Below, in pieces: positions 21,346 to 34,028 of a DNA stretch of 64,000 nt (the first letter of the stretch is position 1; each line of letters opens with the position of its first letter). This DNA is from Thalassia testudinum (Eukaryota > Streptophyta > Magnoliopsida > Alismatales > Hydrocharitaceae): assembly GCA_037157565.1 (NCBI GenBank), contig JAZHRO010000002.1, positions 74,512,001-74,576,000 on the forward strand. Direction: 5' to 3'. The translations under genes and the position numbers were made by a program. Below the pieces are notes generated by a model that was not told the origin of the DNA, did not search any database, and saw only the letters and a program-made list of their open reading frames with translations.

Positions 21346-22020
21346 GTAGTGTTTGAGTTGGGCTTAGAAGTAGATAAAGCCAAGGTCGAATCTATTTCTA
21401 AATTCCCACTGCCCACCAATGTCAAGCAAGTTAGATCTTTTCTAGGCCATGCTGACTTCTATAAGCGCTTTATAGAAAACTTTAGCAAGATTTCGCAGCC
21501 ACTTTGCAACCTCCTGATGAAGGATTCTACCTTCGCGTTTGATGAAAAGTGTGCTGAGGCTTTTCATGTCTTGAAGAAGGCCCTTACTACTGTGCCTATT
21601 TTCCAAGCTCCGGATTGGACTCTCCCATTTGAGCAGATGTGTGATGCACCTAATTATGTTGTGGGAGCGGTCCTAGGTCAAACGGTCGATAAGAAACCTC
21701 ATGTACTTTATTATGCAAGTAAGACCTTAATTGACCCTCAGCAAAACTACACAGTGACTGAAAAAGTTCTTGCAGTAGTTTTTACTTTGAAGAAGTTTAA
21801 GTTGTATTTACTAGGGTCCAAGGTTGTGGTGTATACGGATCATTCTGTAGTGAAACATCTCACTGCCAAGAAGGACACCAAATCGAGGCTAATTCAGTGG
21901 ATTCTACTCCTTCAAGAATTTGACCTTGAGATTAGATATAAGAAAGGAGCCAAAAATGTTGTTGCAGGCCACTTATTTAGAATTCCTCAAGGGGTTGAGA
22001 CCCTGTCAGGTGAAATCTAG
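21346..22020 (+). pseudogene. Element B: RT thumb/connection and RNase H
   Basis: The frame continues from the interrupted [37 protein letters not shown] and the connection, then RNase H starting at [18 protein letters not shown] keeps the first catalytic aspartate; the usual S-D after it is [21 protein letters not shown] and the TDHS motif follow. The segment ends with the spacer [14 protein letters not shown] and a stop at 22018-22020. It is close to the matching part of element A, so A and B are one family. Confidence 0.88.
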
Positions 22021-23338
22021 GAATCTTTACCTGACGAGAACCTTATGGCAGTGCAACCAGTGTCCCCTTGGTTTGTAGATATTGTAAATTACTTGGTCAC
22101 TGGTGAGACTCCCAGTACTTGGAATAAGTAAGAGAAAGATCGATTCATGGCTCAAATTAAGTATTATCACTGGGAGGAACCTGAATTATTTAGGATTTGG
22201 AGTGACTAGGTGGAAGGTGTGTTCTAGAGGAGGAACATGAGAGAGCCCTAAATTTTTGTCACACCCTTCATTGTGGTGGACACATTGGTGCAAAGAAGAT
22301 CTCATTTAAGGTCCTTTAGTTGGGCTTTTGGTGGCCTTCACTATTCAAGGATGTTTGAAGGCATGCACTTGATGTTAACAGGCTGGAACTATTGGGAGGA
22401 GGGATGAAATGCCTCAATAGCCGATACAACTTATTAAAATTTTTGATGTTTGGGGCATCAATTTCATGGGCCCCTTTCCAATATCCCAGGGCTATGAATA
22501 CATCTTATTGGCAATCGACTATGTGTCAAAGTGGATAAAGGCCATTCCGACTAGGGCAAATGATCATTCAGTGGTCCTAAAGTTTATTAAGGCCAATATC
22601 ATCTCTAGATTCGGCTACCCTAGAACTATCATCAAGTGATGGGGGACCACATTTCCAGGATATGCACTTCACCCGTCTTCTCAAGAGTTTGGGGGTCACA
22701 CATAAAGTGGCAACTCCTTATCACCCCCAAACAAGTAGGCAAGTTGAAGTGTCGAATAGGGACATAAAGAAAATTCTTGAGAAAACTATTAGGCCTAACA
22801 GAAAGGACTGGTCACAAAAGCTGAATGATGCTCTGTGGGCCTATAGGACAGCATATAAGATCCCTTTGGGTATGTCTCCTTTTTGGATCGTGTACGGAAA
22901 GGTGTGCCATTTGCTTGTAGAGTTGAAGCATAAGTCATTCTGGGCTATCCAGAATATGAATATTGATTTGGATAGGGAAAGCAAAGCACGCACACTGGGA
23001 CTAAGTGAGCTTGAGGAACATAGAAATGAAGCTTATGAAACCTCTCAAGCTTACAAAGAGTGTACCAAGGTCTTCCATGACAAACATATTCTTAGGAAGG
23101 CCTTTGAGCTTAACCAACGAGTCTGGTTATTCAATTTCAGACTTAAGTTGTTTCTAGGAAAACTTAAGTCTCATTGGGATGGGCCTTACATAGTCACCAA
23201 GGTGTTTCCGCATGGAGCGGTCGAAATACAACATCCCTCCTCTGGTGAGCCATTTAAAGTTAACGGCCAATGTTTAAAACCTTATGTCACTTTATTTGAT
23301 GGCCAAAAATTTGACACCTTCACCATTGAGGAGCCATA
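22021..23338 (+). pseudogene. Element B integrase
   Basis: The zinc-finger part (22240-22400) is broken by frameshifts. The core resumes at [12 protein letters not shown] (first D missing: the usual D before F is N), then [22 protein letters not shown]. The region of the second catalytic aspartate reads IIK-stop-WGTTF, so this residue is lost and the frame shifts. From 22662 a clean frame covers the rest: [24 protein letters not shown] (catalytic E), WAYRTAYK, then the C-terminal domain with [13 protein letters not shown] and a natural end at 23336-23338. The enzyme would be inactive. Confidence 0.88.
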
Positions 23339-24890
23339 GTTCCTTCCACTCTCCACCTCAGATATTATCTTTTCTTGCTTTATTTTCAATGTAGACATTG
23401 TTAAACTTACGCATGGGGGTAAAACCTGAGGTTTTGTTTATAGCATTTATACATATCTGCATGCATATAGGTGCATTAATGGTTTTCTTTCTCTCTTTCT
23501 TATTAAAAAAAAACTTTTAATTTGTTTCACTTAATTGATTAGTCCTAACAATCTCTATAGATGACTTTACCTAAAGTTCTAAGTTGGAATGAATGATGAG
23601 ATAAGAACTTAAGTGTCTTCCCTCATGAGATAAGTGAGAGATATTATCCTTAGACCCTTAGGGCTATTTTGACTTAAAAAAATGAGTATTTGTTCAGATA
23701 CAGATTTTGCCTCAAGCAATTGCGGAAGCTAAGAGGTTGATGTATTAAGTCAAGGGCTCAGGAAGTATAGAACTTTTATGTTTATCCCTTGATTTGGGGA
23801 TCCTTGAACTGAAGTGTCTTTTTCACATACACAACTTAAAATCTAGGCAACCATGTGAGAGCTTACCATGAGTTCTATCAGAACCAAAGTTGGGGACTCT
23901 AAATTAATTCATCATAACTGATTTTCAAACCTAATAGAGATCCCTGTGGGATATGGCTGGCATGTCACATGCAGTAACCCCTGGGTGTGGGATGTCCAGA
24001 TCTCAATCTTGTGCCCTTAGTCCACCTAGATTTTACTTAGGTGAAGCATTTAGAAAGGACAAAAGAGTGTCACTCACTAGAAAAATGAAATGAAGAATAA
24101 AGAAAAATGAGGAGGGAAATGGCACCTTGCTACACATGGGTGCTATGGAGAATAAAAGGTATCTCGTTATACATGGGTATCGGAAAAAATAAAAAAAAAA
24201 GATTTGGAGACAAGTGGAAACAACCGAATGAATAAAAGAGGCCACATGACCAGCTGGGGAGATATACACTGGGTTCACCCTTGTGTTGACCTCGAGATAA
24301 AAACAAAAGGAGAGGAGAAAGTTGCTGAGTCTAAGTATGGTTGAACCTAGGTAGGTCTAGGTAGGTGAAGGACAAGTCTGATCTTGGGAACGTATGGGAA
24401 TAACAAATGTGGATGCTTGTTAATCAATTCATACATTGAGCACGGACACTTCAACATCTGGGATTAACAAATCATAGGATAAACTTGGAAGTTTAAGAAA
24501 CCTTTGTCAGTGACTCAAGGTTGATGCTGACCAATATTGTATCTTAGCTAGTACTTGGATACCTTAAGGTCTAAGGAAAGTATTTGAAACAAGTCTCTAG
24601 AGGTGAGATTTGATAAGGCAACTTGATGACTAATCTGGACTAGAACTCTGGGGTTCTTCATAAATGATGCTAGGGACTAGCAAATTTTAGGCATGGAGGT
24701 ATTTGATAGGCCTACTTTGGTGGACTAATTAACTAATTAAGCCTAGAATATTTTTGAATCTATATGTTGTATATAGTTTGCATTAGGAATCAATTAAAAT
24801 TTAGAACTTTAATTAGGTGCTTAACAATTTTAATCACTTATATATATATTATTTTTAATCTATTAGGATCTCTTTCTTTTCATTACAGAA
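23339..24890 (+). other. Probable 3' non-coding region of element B
   Basis: No coding frame is recognisable. The position after integrase, the moderate AT content and short internal repeats (TGCTACACATGGGTGCTATGG and GTTATACATGGGTATCGG at 24129 and 24169) fit the long non-coding stretch between pol and the 3' LTR of Athila/Tat elements. No polypurine tract could be pinned down. Confidence 0.5.
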
Positions 24891-27690
24891 CCCCGCACAA
24901 ACGCAAGACAGAGAGTAAATGTGCACGATAATTGTTGTTCATAAGGAGTTGTGTGGAGGGCATTACGGAGGATCCACTCTCCATCTCAACCCACTGCGAT
25001 CCACCTTCCTCCTCACTGCGACCTCACCTCACTCTCCATCTTCACAACCGCGTACCACTGCGAGGACCGCTAATGAGATCACATTTGTGGGCTAATTAAA
25101 TACTTAAATGCCTAGTTATTAGATTAATGTTTGCATGTACATAGCATACTTTAATATATAAGTAGATTAGTTATACAATTACTTGCATGCATATTTCATA
25201 TATTGCATTCATATGTAATTATAATGGAAGATGTTATGCATGCATATATTACATTATTTTGGATTTTTTAAAAAATAACCCAATTTTTCTTTTCCTTGCA
25301 ACACGCATACACTGCCACCGCCTCTCCATTGCTGATCTGTTGGAGGAGCTGAGTCTTCAGGGGGAGAAGAAACAGTTGAGAGAGAGAGAGAGAGTCGCAA
25401 CAGCAAGAGGTTCCTTTTTAAAAGGGAAGAACCAGGCTCCTTGTACCAATCTCTTCCCCTTCGGGGGTGCTTCATCCGTCACCACTGTGCGTCTCTTGCT
25501 TACACTATGGATTTGGCGAACACCATTGACCATTGCATGCTCCGACCTCGCCTCCATCTCAGCTCCTACATGCAGTGACAATGTGTGCATGCCAGCCACC
25601 TTCACTCGACCACCAAACCCACAGCCCATGCACTCATCCACGTCTAAGCCTCCTCCTCTTCATCCTCTCCTTCGTTTTCCCTCTTCTTTCTCCCCTATTT
25701 CACCCACCAACTACTATTCATCTTCTTCAATCCACCGAACCCAACAACTCCACCCCACCATTGCTCATCCCATGCCACTTCCAACCATTGTTCCACCATC
25801 GGCGTGATGCCACACTCTAGCTCATCTCCACTGATGTCCTTGCAGCCATCAATGCACGACCAATGCCACCGACTGCTAACATGCCAACACCTTACACGCC
25901 TCCTCCCAAGCTTGACACCTGCAGCTGACCTCTCTCTCCACCTAGACAACTCCGACCACCTTCTCTCGCCTACGACGCCCTTTCCTCCGCACTCTCTCGT
26001 TGGAACTAAACCGCTGTCAACCTCATGACCATTCCACGCCTCAGCGACCGACGGCCAACGTCGGCAGCATGTAGCACTACCGCTAGTAGGACCCAACGCT
26101 GCTAGCATTCTCCTTCTCATCCAGCCACGTCTGCCCATCCCGAGACGCGTTGCCACCTCCTACGTGAATGCCGCGATTGAGAGCACCTCCTCCGAGCTTC
26201 TCGTCGGCATCCAAGTCTTCCTCCTCCCGCGAGCAAGGAAAGCAAAACCTCTATTTTGCTACAGTATTTGTACAATTAATATTTACGAATCCATGCTATA
26301 AAGCCTTATCTTCTGATTTAATTGCATGGAATGCTTATTGATGGTGAAAACAAGTTGCAATGATTCACACCTTTATCTATTATTATTTCCGATTGGACTA
26401 GGTACTGTTACTCGATTTAATAGGCTAGTTCCTCCCTGTGGATACGACACTCTAAACCAACATGGTTAGATTGAAATATTAAATGTTTTGATAGTCGATT
26501 TCCACCACAAAAGCTTTACAACAACATGACATTTTACGTTAAAAATTTCAACTAAAGTAAAGATCGATCAATCAACCACCACTGCGACCCATCTCCAACA
26601 ATCGTGCTCTCCACCTCCTCGACCTCCAGCCTCACCGCGACAACTACGAGCTTCTCCGTGAACGGCTGTGTGGTGACAATGCAAGGCCTTTCCACCATGA
26701 CGACCACTGCATGCCCTGCTCTTCCTCTTCACTCCATGCACATACCTCCCCTTCCTCTACACTTCCTTTTCTTCTTCTTCCTCCCTTTGCTACTCCACTG
26801 AACCCATCACTACCAACATACACCAACTTCGTGCGGCCATCTCTGACCATCATTCCCATCACTGTGAGCACCAGCCTACTCTCCTCCTTGCCAAGGACCC
26901 ATCGCCACCACAACCACACCTTTCCATAGAGCCACCACTACGATTCCTTTTGCTTTTCATCTTCTCCTTCTTCTTCATTCTTCTTCTTTCTCATCTTCTT
27001 CCCATATTACTCGAAGAAGAACCCACCACTGGCCTTGCTCATCACCACAAACTACTGCTTGCGACCTCCGATCTCAACGCAAACAATGCCATCATGACTC
27101 CTACACGTAGTTGATCCTTCCCTGATGTCCATGATAGCAAACCGCCGGCCCCACACGATGCTTGCAGACCCATCGCCGTCCGACGTCTCACCTTCGGCCA
27201 GCCACCTCCGACCACCTCCGACCACGCCACCACCGCTGCCGGATTCCTCTCCCTCATACACAAGGGGGCTGCTCGTGCCGTTGACCGGGACCTCCTCCCT
27301 CGTGCAACCGTTGCTCACTCCTTTTCCCCTTTTTCACTATAGTGGAAGGAGCATTGGTTGGGTGAAGGATTCTTGGTTGAGATCACTATTGCAATATTTT
27401 TGATAATACTTTATTAAGCTTGAATTGTAGGCCATGCCCTTTTGTTTCTTTGGTTTTATATAACAAAATGGATAGATTAGAATGAGAGATCGATATTTTA
27501 TTAAAAGTAAAGAATATTCTCTCAAATAATTTTTCTAAACTATTAGTTTTTATTAGCTTGTTCCTCTCTATGGATACAACCTAATCTATCGTGATTTATC
27601 ACGTTAATTATCATTTTTGATTGAGAGATTTTCAACCATGCCATGTACGACAAATCATTTTTATTATTATCATATTGTTAAGCAAAAATC
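24891..27690 (+). repeat. LTR-like DNA, two related 3' ends
   Basis: Two stretches end in similar sequence: CTAGTTCCTCCCTGTGGATA at 26427 and TTGTTCCTCTCTATGGATAC at 27560. This is the kind of block found near the 3' end of Athila-type LTRs. Each is preceded by CCACC/CGACC-rich DNA (25000-26230, 26570-27330), an (AG)n run at 25378-25393, and an AT-rich interval. I could not find TG/CA borders or duplications, so element limits are unknown. Long frames here (for example 25187-25807) have no recognisable domain. Confidence 0.4.
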
Positions 27691-27772
27691 TTCTTATCAC
27701 TCAGCATACCGGGGCAGTCTTCGTAGTGCACGATCGGGGTAGAGTAGTGTGAGGGCTGTTGTCATGTGTTGG
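27691..27772 (+). repeat. Remnant of a further array unit
   Basis: This stretch (GCATACCGGGGCAGTC and AGAGTAGTGTGAGGGCTGTT) matches the interior of the repeat units at about 28618-28670 and 32202-32262. It is fused directly to MOG1 exon 3 sequence at 27773. It looks like the remains of a preceding unit after a deletion. Confidence 0.65.
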
Positions 27773-27980
27773 GATCTTGTCGTTGAGCAGGATGCTATGA
27801 ACAGTTTGGAAGAGATGCCTGTAGTTGCTGTTCATGTTTGCTTGCTTGATTCCATTGGTTTGGTTGCTTCTTGAATTCTCGGTCGGATGTTGTTAGGTTT
27901 TGGAGCAGTCTGGCAGAGTTGACGTGGCGACTCCATGGGATGGAGGTGCACCCGCGATAATTACTAATGGTGGTGTGTGA
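27773..27980 (+). pseudogene. MOG1: MOG1-like fragment, copy 1 (end of exon 3, intron 3, exon 4)
   Basis: The remnant of exon 3 (27773-27814) reads LVVEQDAMNSLEE. It is followed by an intron-like stretch whose donor is AT instead of GT, then exon 4 (27897-27980) after a TTAG acceptor, reading LEQSGRV and ending NGGV plus stop. Exon 4 has the same length and the same stop as copy 2, so the stop predates the duplication. The upstream exons are missing. Mog1 proteins release nucleotide from the Ran GTPase; this piece cannot do so. Confidence 0.72.
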
Positions 27981-30693
27981 ATTCATCCCCAAACGAAGCT
28001 TAAGTTTTTTCTAGAGTATTAGTATATATAAGGTGGTTTCTATAATCCATTCCACGCACCTCATTCACTATAAAAGCCCAACTCAGACCCACGTTTCCAA
28101 ATTTTATGTGCCGCTCCCCCTCCGTTTCCCCTCATTCTCCTATCGCTAATGATCCTTCTACACACACGTCATCTCACACGACAGCGTCCACGATCCCAAG
28201 TGAGTGGCATCAACTTTTATCGCAAAGGCAGGTGCTTCCCGTAATAGTTGGCTCTAGTGCGATGGCCCCACAGGGACCGTGCAGCACTCTCCATAGCACA
28301 CACACAGTAGCAATAGCCACAACACGTTGTGGCACCAGCATCAGTCCTAGTGCACACACGTTCCCCCAACCGCTTGTTCAAATTGGAGCAGCACTTGTCG
28401 TAGCATGCATGTTGAGGAAAGAGCACCGCCCTTAGGGCATCGAGACTATCTCTAAAGTGGACGATCGAAGCACACACACACCAGCATGACAACTACTGGC
28501 TTCATCTTCCGTACTTTGTCAAACGTGCGTACACCACTGCACACACCCTCCCCTACCAACATGTTGAAACTACAGCAGCACTTGTTACAGCACACTCATT
28601 TGCGCAAGAGCACTAGGCTTAGCACACCGGGGCAGTCTAGGGTAGTTTGTGTGTGGAGGTGGTGGAGGGCTACCAATGTTTCAAGGCTAGTGTGTGTGTG
28701 TCAAAGGACGTGTTGGTGCTGGAGGTGTGAAACTGTTGTCTGGTCAGTGTTGTGGGCTGTGATGGTGAAGATGGTTGTGTTGACCATGAGGTTAAGGTGG
28801 TGGTGGCTGTGCTTGGTGTGGTGGATGTTGGTAACGGTCTGTTGTGCTGCAGACAGAGTTGTGGTGGAGAAGGTCATTCGGTGAGGTGTTATGTTTTCCA
28901 TGTGTTGTCAATGTGCTGTAGTGGCGAGACATCTATGATCCTTGTTGTATAATAAGTTTGAGAGTAATACCCAATGAGAAAAATGGTTTTGCATTTGCAA
29001 CCTCTACTCTAATTTGTGTCTTACAGATTTCATGGCAAAATGCAAGAATCAATAATGTTTACGCTATTGAAGGTAATATAATTATTTTTTTCATCGGTTT
29101 GTGTGCTCAATGCAGACATCACAACATAATATTCGATGTAATTGTTTGTTTGATTCTGAACATTACTTCTTATATATTTGTCTTTAGCTAATTCGGTACA
29201 TATAACATGATGAGTGACCTATATAGGCCATAACATGTATCAAATTCTGTTAATAACATTGTGCTGAGTTTATGAAATCAAATTTTCATTTTATAATTCT
29301 CCTTGTGCATTCAACTCTTTCCATATAAGAAATAATCAAATATTAGAGATCCTATTCTAGAAATCGATTAGGTTGCTGGTATATATGAGTTTGATGTTGC
29401 TATGTGACCTATTTTGTGGTTAGAATCACACTCCTTGCTCTTTTGCATCTTCAAAGTCCATGCACGAAGCACACATCCTTCACTTCTTTGTCCCGGAGCA
29501 CACGTAGAAGCACACCTTGCGGTCTCTGCCACGTCGATGCACTTCTTTATCCGTTAACATCCATGAGCGTTGTAATGTGCACATGACATGTACTTTCATT
29601 CCTTCCCATTCACATGTGCTTCTTTATCCCTTCTTATTTTGCTGCTCACGATCATTGCTTTCTACACTAATTGAAAAGTGTATGCACATACTTAAAGGAA
29701 CAATTGATACCATATTTCCACCACAGCAAACAGAAGTAGCACCATAGCAATAAAATATTTACACCGCTAACTGGAAGTTCCTTTCAACAAATAACGCAAG
29801 CACTAGAAGCAGCATAAGGAAAAGCCTTTACATATACTAATACTCCTTAAATGGAGAACACAACCAAAGCACTTACTGCTGCACTTACAAACAAACATAA
29901 GGAACATTATAAGTCAATAAAAATGCCTTTCATTCTCAAGGCAAAGGTATACAGAGACCACATTTAATAGAACTCAAATACTAAAGTGATAAATAGCTTT
30001 GCAAATACAAGAACGTAACATATTTACAACATAGAGAAACTTAAACATTTACTCTAGATATATGACCTCGAAGCACAAGCTGGAGCACATGATTTGAACG
30101 GAAGCTGCGTTTAATACAATGCAAATAGGAAAACTATTAACAACTATACAAATACAACAACATAACATAGGCTACGACATAAATATCATCCACACTTAAT
30201 GGCATTCGCGACATAGCATGCCGCACACGATCTGGGTCGCACACAGCAACCATAGTGGGCTGCTCGTCGATAGCAGCTCTGGTTGCAATCGCAAATCAGG
30301 AGGCAGGGATGGAGTCGAACATGGGAATGCACACTTGGTCTCCACATCATTCGAGCGCATCTCAACGCACAGCCGAGTGGTAGGGGAAATGGGTGACCAA
30401 GTATACAAACACAGCCGAGGGGAGGTGGGGGAGGGGGAGCGCTGTGTGGAGCAACCATAAAGGCCTGCTTATTGACAGTAGTAGATGTTTGGTCACGTAA
30501 ACGACCGCAAAAACTGCAAGTGAGAGAGGAAGAGCACACGTACCATTTAAGCTTCCAACACACGTTTCAGTATATGGAGACAAGGAGCACACGTCAATGC
30601 ACCGGGTGAGTGGGGGTGTGGAAGTGGGAAACTTCTAAAAAAATTCAAAAAGGTCATTTTCTTGCAAATAAACTACCTCACTATACACCGGTC
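27773..30693 (+). repeat. Tandem array unit 1 (5' truncated)
   Basis: This is colinear with 31367-34275 at roughly 90 percent identity by eye in the stretches compared (for example 29000-29200 against 32590-32790). It starts inside MOG1 exon 3 and continues through a TATA-like CTATAAAAGCCC at 28069, CA/TG-rich DNA, and AT-rich DNA to a CACTATACACCGGTC end. No transposase, LTR or terminal inverted repeats were seen. The part beyond the MOG1 piece has no recognised gene. Confidence 0.8.
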
Positions 30694-30830
30694 GTCACCC
30701 TCGATAGCACGTGGCGATCAAGTGTACCTTAGGAATAGCTGCTACGTCGATTCGAAGGTGAAAGCGTGCTTCATTTTTCCATTTTTCTTTTTTCTAAGGA
30801 GGCTCTGCAATGACACAATCCCTCCTCCAG

Positions 30831-30840
30831 CTATATATAT
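30831..30840 (+). promoter_or_regulatory. TATA box of the MOG1-like gene copy
   Basis: CTATATATAT lies 118 bases upstream of the candidate start ATG at 30958, a normal plant spacing. The intervening stretch is C-rich with CCACCACCACC, like a plant 5' UTR. Confidence 0.5.
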
Positions 30841-30957
30841 TGTCTGCGTCCTCCTTCTGTTGCTCCCTTCATTCCCATTCCACCTTGTCCTATCTTCATC
30901 ACGTCACCGTTCCTACCACCACCACCATTCTACTTACCACCAATAGGGTTTCATGCG

Positions 30958-31574
30958 ATGATGACGCCCGTCGAGGACTCCCCCGAACGCCCCCTCTTTG
31001 GCAGTGCCATCTTCGCCCGCTTCCCCATCCAATTCCAGTTCCCACTCGATCACCCCCACCCAATTCTCTTCCACGTCAGTGGTATCCATGGGAGGTATGT
31101 CATCTCTGCTCTTCTCCTTCGACATCGCAGGATGTCAGCAACTGCCACGACGTTCCCGACAATCAGGTATACTCGGTATCTGGCTACATTGTGAAGATTC
31201 CGACGTGAGGATTTCGAAGATCGATGGTGGTTCGAAGTGTCTGTCTGTCTGTTTGTTGCTGTACGAGGTGTTCGCGGACCCCACTTGGGACGAGAGCCTC
31301 ATGTTAAAGCTCCTCGAGTTGAAGCGGGAGACCGAGGACGACGACAGGGCAACGTGGTTCCTTTGTGATCTTGCCATCGAGCAAGATGCTGAGAACAGTG
31401 TGGTAGAGGTGCTTGTAGTTGCTGTTCGTGTTTGCTTGCTTGATTCTGTTGGTTCATTTACTTCTTGAATTCTCGGTTGGATGTTTTTAGGTTATGGAGC
31501 AGTCTGGTAGAGTTGGCGCAGTGACTTCATGGGACGGACGTGCGCCCGCGATCATTACTAATGGTGGTGTGTGA
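30958..31574 (+). pseudogene. MOG1: MOG1-like (Ran guanine nucleotide release factor) gene copy, C-terminally truncated
   Basis: Four blocks in one frame match plant Mog1 in order. Exon 1 is 30958-31038 (ERPLFGSAI, then FPIQFQ), exon 2 is 31131-31166 (DVSNCHDVPDNQ), exon 3 is 31265-31408 (EVFADPTWDES, LLELK, WFLCDLAIEQDA) and exon 4 is 31491-31574 (EQSGRV, then APAIITNGGV and stop). All junctions are phase 0. Intron 3 has GT and TTTTTAG borders and intron 2 a good GTATAC donor. The intron 1 donor and intron 2 acceptor are not canonical. Joined, the blocks would give about 114 residues, against roughly 200 in the family, so the C-terminal half is missing. Presence of introns means DNA-level capture, not a retrocopy. 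The family call is from remembered motifs. Confidence 0.75.
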
Positions 31575-33940
31575 ATTCAGTTGCAAACGAGGCCTAAGTT
31601 TCTTCTAGAGTATTAGTATATATAAGGTGGTTTCTACGGTCCATTCCACGCACCTCATTTGCTATAAAAGCCCACCTTAGACCCATGTTTCCGAATTTTA
31701 CGTGCCTCTCCCCCTCCCTTCCCCCTCATTCTCCTATCGCTGACTGTGTGCACGTCACCGCACATGGCAGCGTCCATGATCCCAAGTGAGTGGCATCAAC
31801 TTCTACTACACGGGTAGGTGCTTCCTGTTGCAGCTGGCTCTAGTATGACACCCCCACATGGACCATGCAACACTTGTCGTAGCACACATGCAGCAACACC
31901 AGCCACAACATGTCAGAGCAAGAGCACCAATCCCAGCATACACGCGTTCTCCCAACCACTTGTTCAAATTGGAGCAGCATTTGTTGCCGCACTCATGCTG
32001 GGGAAGGAGCACTGGCCTCAGCGCAGCGAGACAGTCTCTAAAGTCGATGATCGAAGCACACACACAACAGCATACACAGTTGCTAGCTTCGTCTTCCGTA
32101 CTTTGTCGCATGCACATACGCCACTGCTCACACCCTCCCCTATCCATTTGTTGAAATTGTAGCAGCACTTGTTACAACACATGTCTGCGCAAGAGCAGCA
32201 GGCTCAGCACACCAAGGCAATCTTCGAAGTGCACAATCGGAGTAGAGTAGTGTGAGGGCTGTTGTGTGTTGAGGTGGAGGGCTACTGGTGTTTCGAGGCT
32301 AGTGTGTGTGTCGAAGGACGTGTGTGTTGGAGTTGTGAAACTGTTGTTTGGTCAGTGTCATGGGTTGTGATGGTGAAGATGGTTGCGTCGATTGCGAGGT
32401 CAAGGTGATGGTGGTCTGTGCTTGGTGTGGTAGATGTTGGTAATGGTTAGCTGTGCTGCAGACAGCTATGTTGTGGTGGAGAAGGTCATTCGGTGAGGTG
32501 TTATGTCGTTGATGTGTTGCAGTTACAAAACATTTATGATCCTTGTTGTATGATAAGTTTGAGAGTAATATCCAATGAGAAATGTTTTTGCATTTGCAAC
32601 CTCTACTCTTATTTGTCTTATAGATTTCACGGCAAAACGAAAGAATAAATAACGTTTACCCTATTGAGAGTAATATAATTGTTTATTTTATCAGTTTGTG
32701 TGCTCAACGCAGACATCATAACATAACATTCGATGTAATTGTTTGTTTGATTCTGAACATTACTTCTCATCTATTTTTCTTTAGCTAATTCAATGCATAT
32801 AATGTGATGAGTGACCTATACAGCAAATAACATATATCAAATTTTGTTGATAACATTGTTCCGAGTTTATGAAATCATATTTTCACTCTATAATTCTCCT
32901 TGTGCATTTAACTCCTTCCATATAAGAAAGAATTAAATATTAGAGATCCTATTCTAGAAATCGATTATGCTGCTGGTATATATGAGTTTGGTGTTGCTAT
33001 GTAACCTGTTTTGTGATTAGAATCACATGCCTCGATCTTTCGCCTCTTCAAAGCCCATGCGCGAAGCACACATCCTTCACTTCTTTGTCCTGGAGCACAC
33101 GTAGAGACACACCTTATGATCTCTGTCACGTCGATTTCATTCCTTCCCATTTACATGTGCTTCTTTATCCCTTCTTATTTTGCTGCTCACGATCATTGCT
33201 TTCTACACTAATTGATAAGTGTATGCACATACTTAACGGAATAATTGATACCATATTTCCACCACAGCAAACAGAAGCAGCACCACAACAATTAAATATT
33301 TATACTACTAACTGGAAGTTCCTTCCAACAAATAATACAAGCACCAGAAGCAACACAAGGAAAAGCCTTTACATATACTAATACTCCTCAAATAGAGAGC
33401 ACAACCAAAGCACTTACTACTGCACTTACAAACGAGCATAAGGAACATTACAAGTCAATAAAAATGCCTTTCATTCTCAAGGCAAAGGTATACAGAGACC
33501 ACATTTGATAGAACTCAAATATGAAAGCGATAAATAGCTTTGCAAATACAAGAACGTAACATACCTTACAACATAGGAAAACTTAACATTTACTCCGGAT
33601 GTATAACCTCGAAGTAATCCGAACGGAGGTTGCATTTAAAACAATGCAAATAAGAAAACTACTAACAGCTATACAAATACAACAACATAACGTAGGCTAC
33701 GACATAAATATCATTCACACTTAATGGCTTTCGCGATACTGCATGCTGCACACGATCTAGGCCACACACAGCAACCATAATGAGTTACCCGTCGATAGCA
33801 ACTCCGATTGCAATCGCAAATTAAGAGGTAGGGACCGAGGCGAACGTGTGAATGCACACTCGATCTCCACGTCATTCGAGCACATCTCAACGCACGGTTG
33901 AATGGAAGGGGAAATGGGTGACGAAGTATACGACACAGTT

Positions 33941-34028
33941 GTGGGGGGGGGAGGGAGGGAGGGGGGGTGGTGGTGGTGGTGGGGGCGGTGGGTGTGGTGG
34001 GGAGGGGCGCGGTGGGGGTGTTGGGGGC
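33941..34028 (+). repeat. G-rich tract
   Basis: About 88 bases are almost only G with interspersed T, A and C, including several runs of five or more G and a GGTGGTGGT repeat. Unit 1 has only a short version at 30415-30440, so the tract expanded in unit 2. Confidence 0.9.

Noticed and set aside
25187..27318. Long frames on both strands, the longest 206 codons
   Set aside because: Proline- and serine-rich translations of CCACC/CGACC-rich LTR-like DNA; no start context or domain.
30186..30563. Cysteine-rich minus-strand ORF of 125 codons in array unit 1 (and 33757-34173 in unit 2)
   Set aside because: The cysteine spacing does not match between units, the frame overlaps the G-rich repeat, and neither copy shows a domain.
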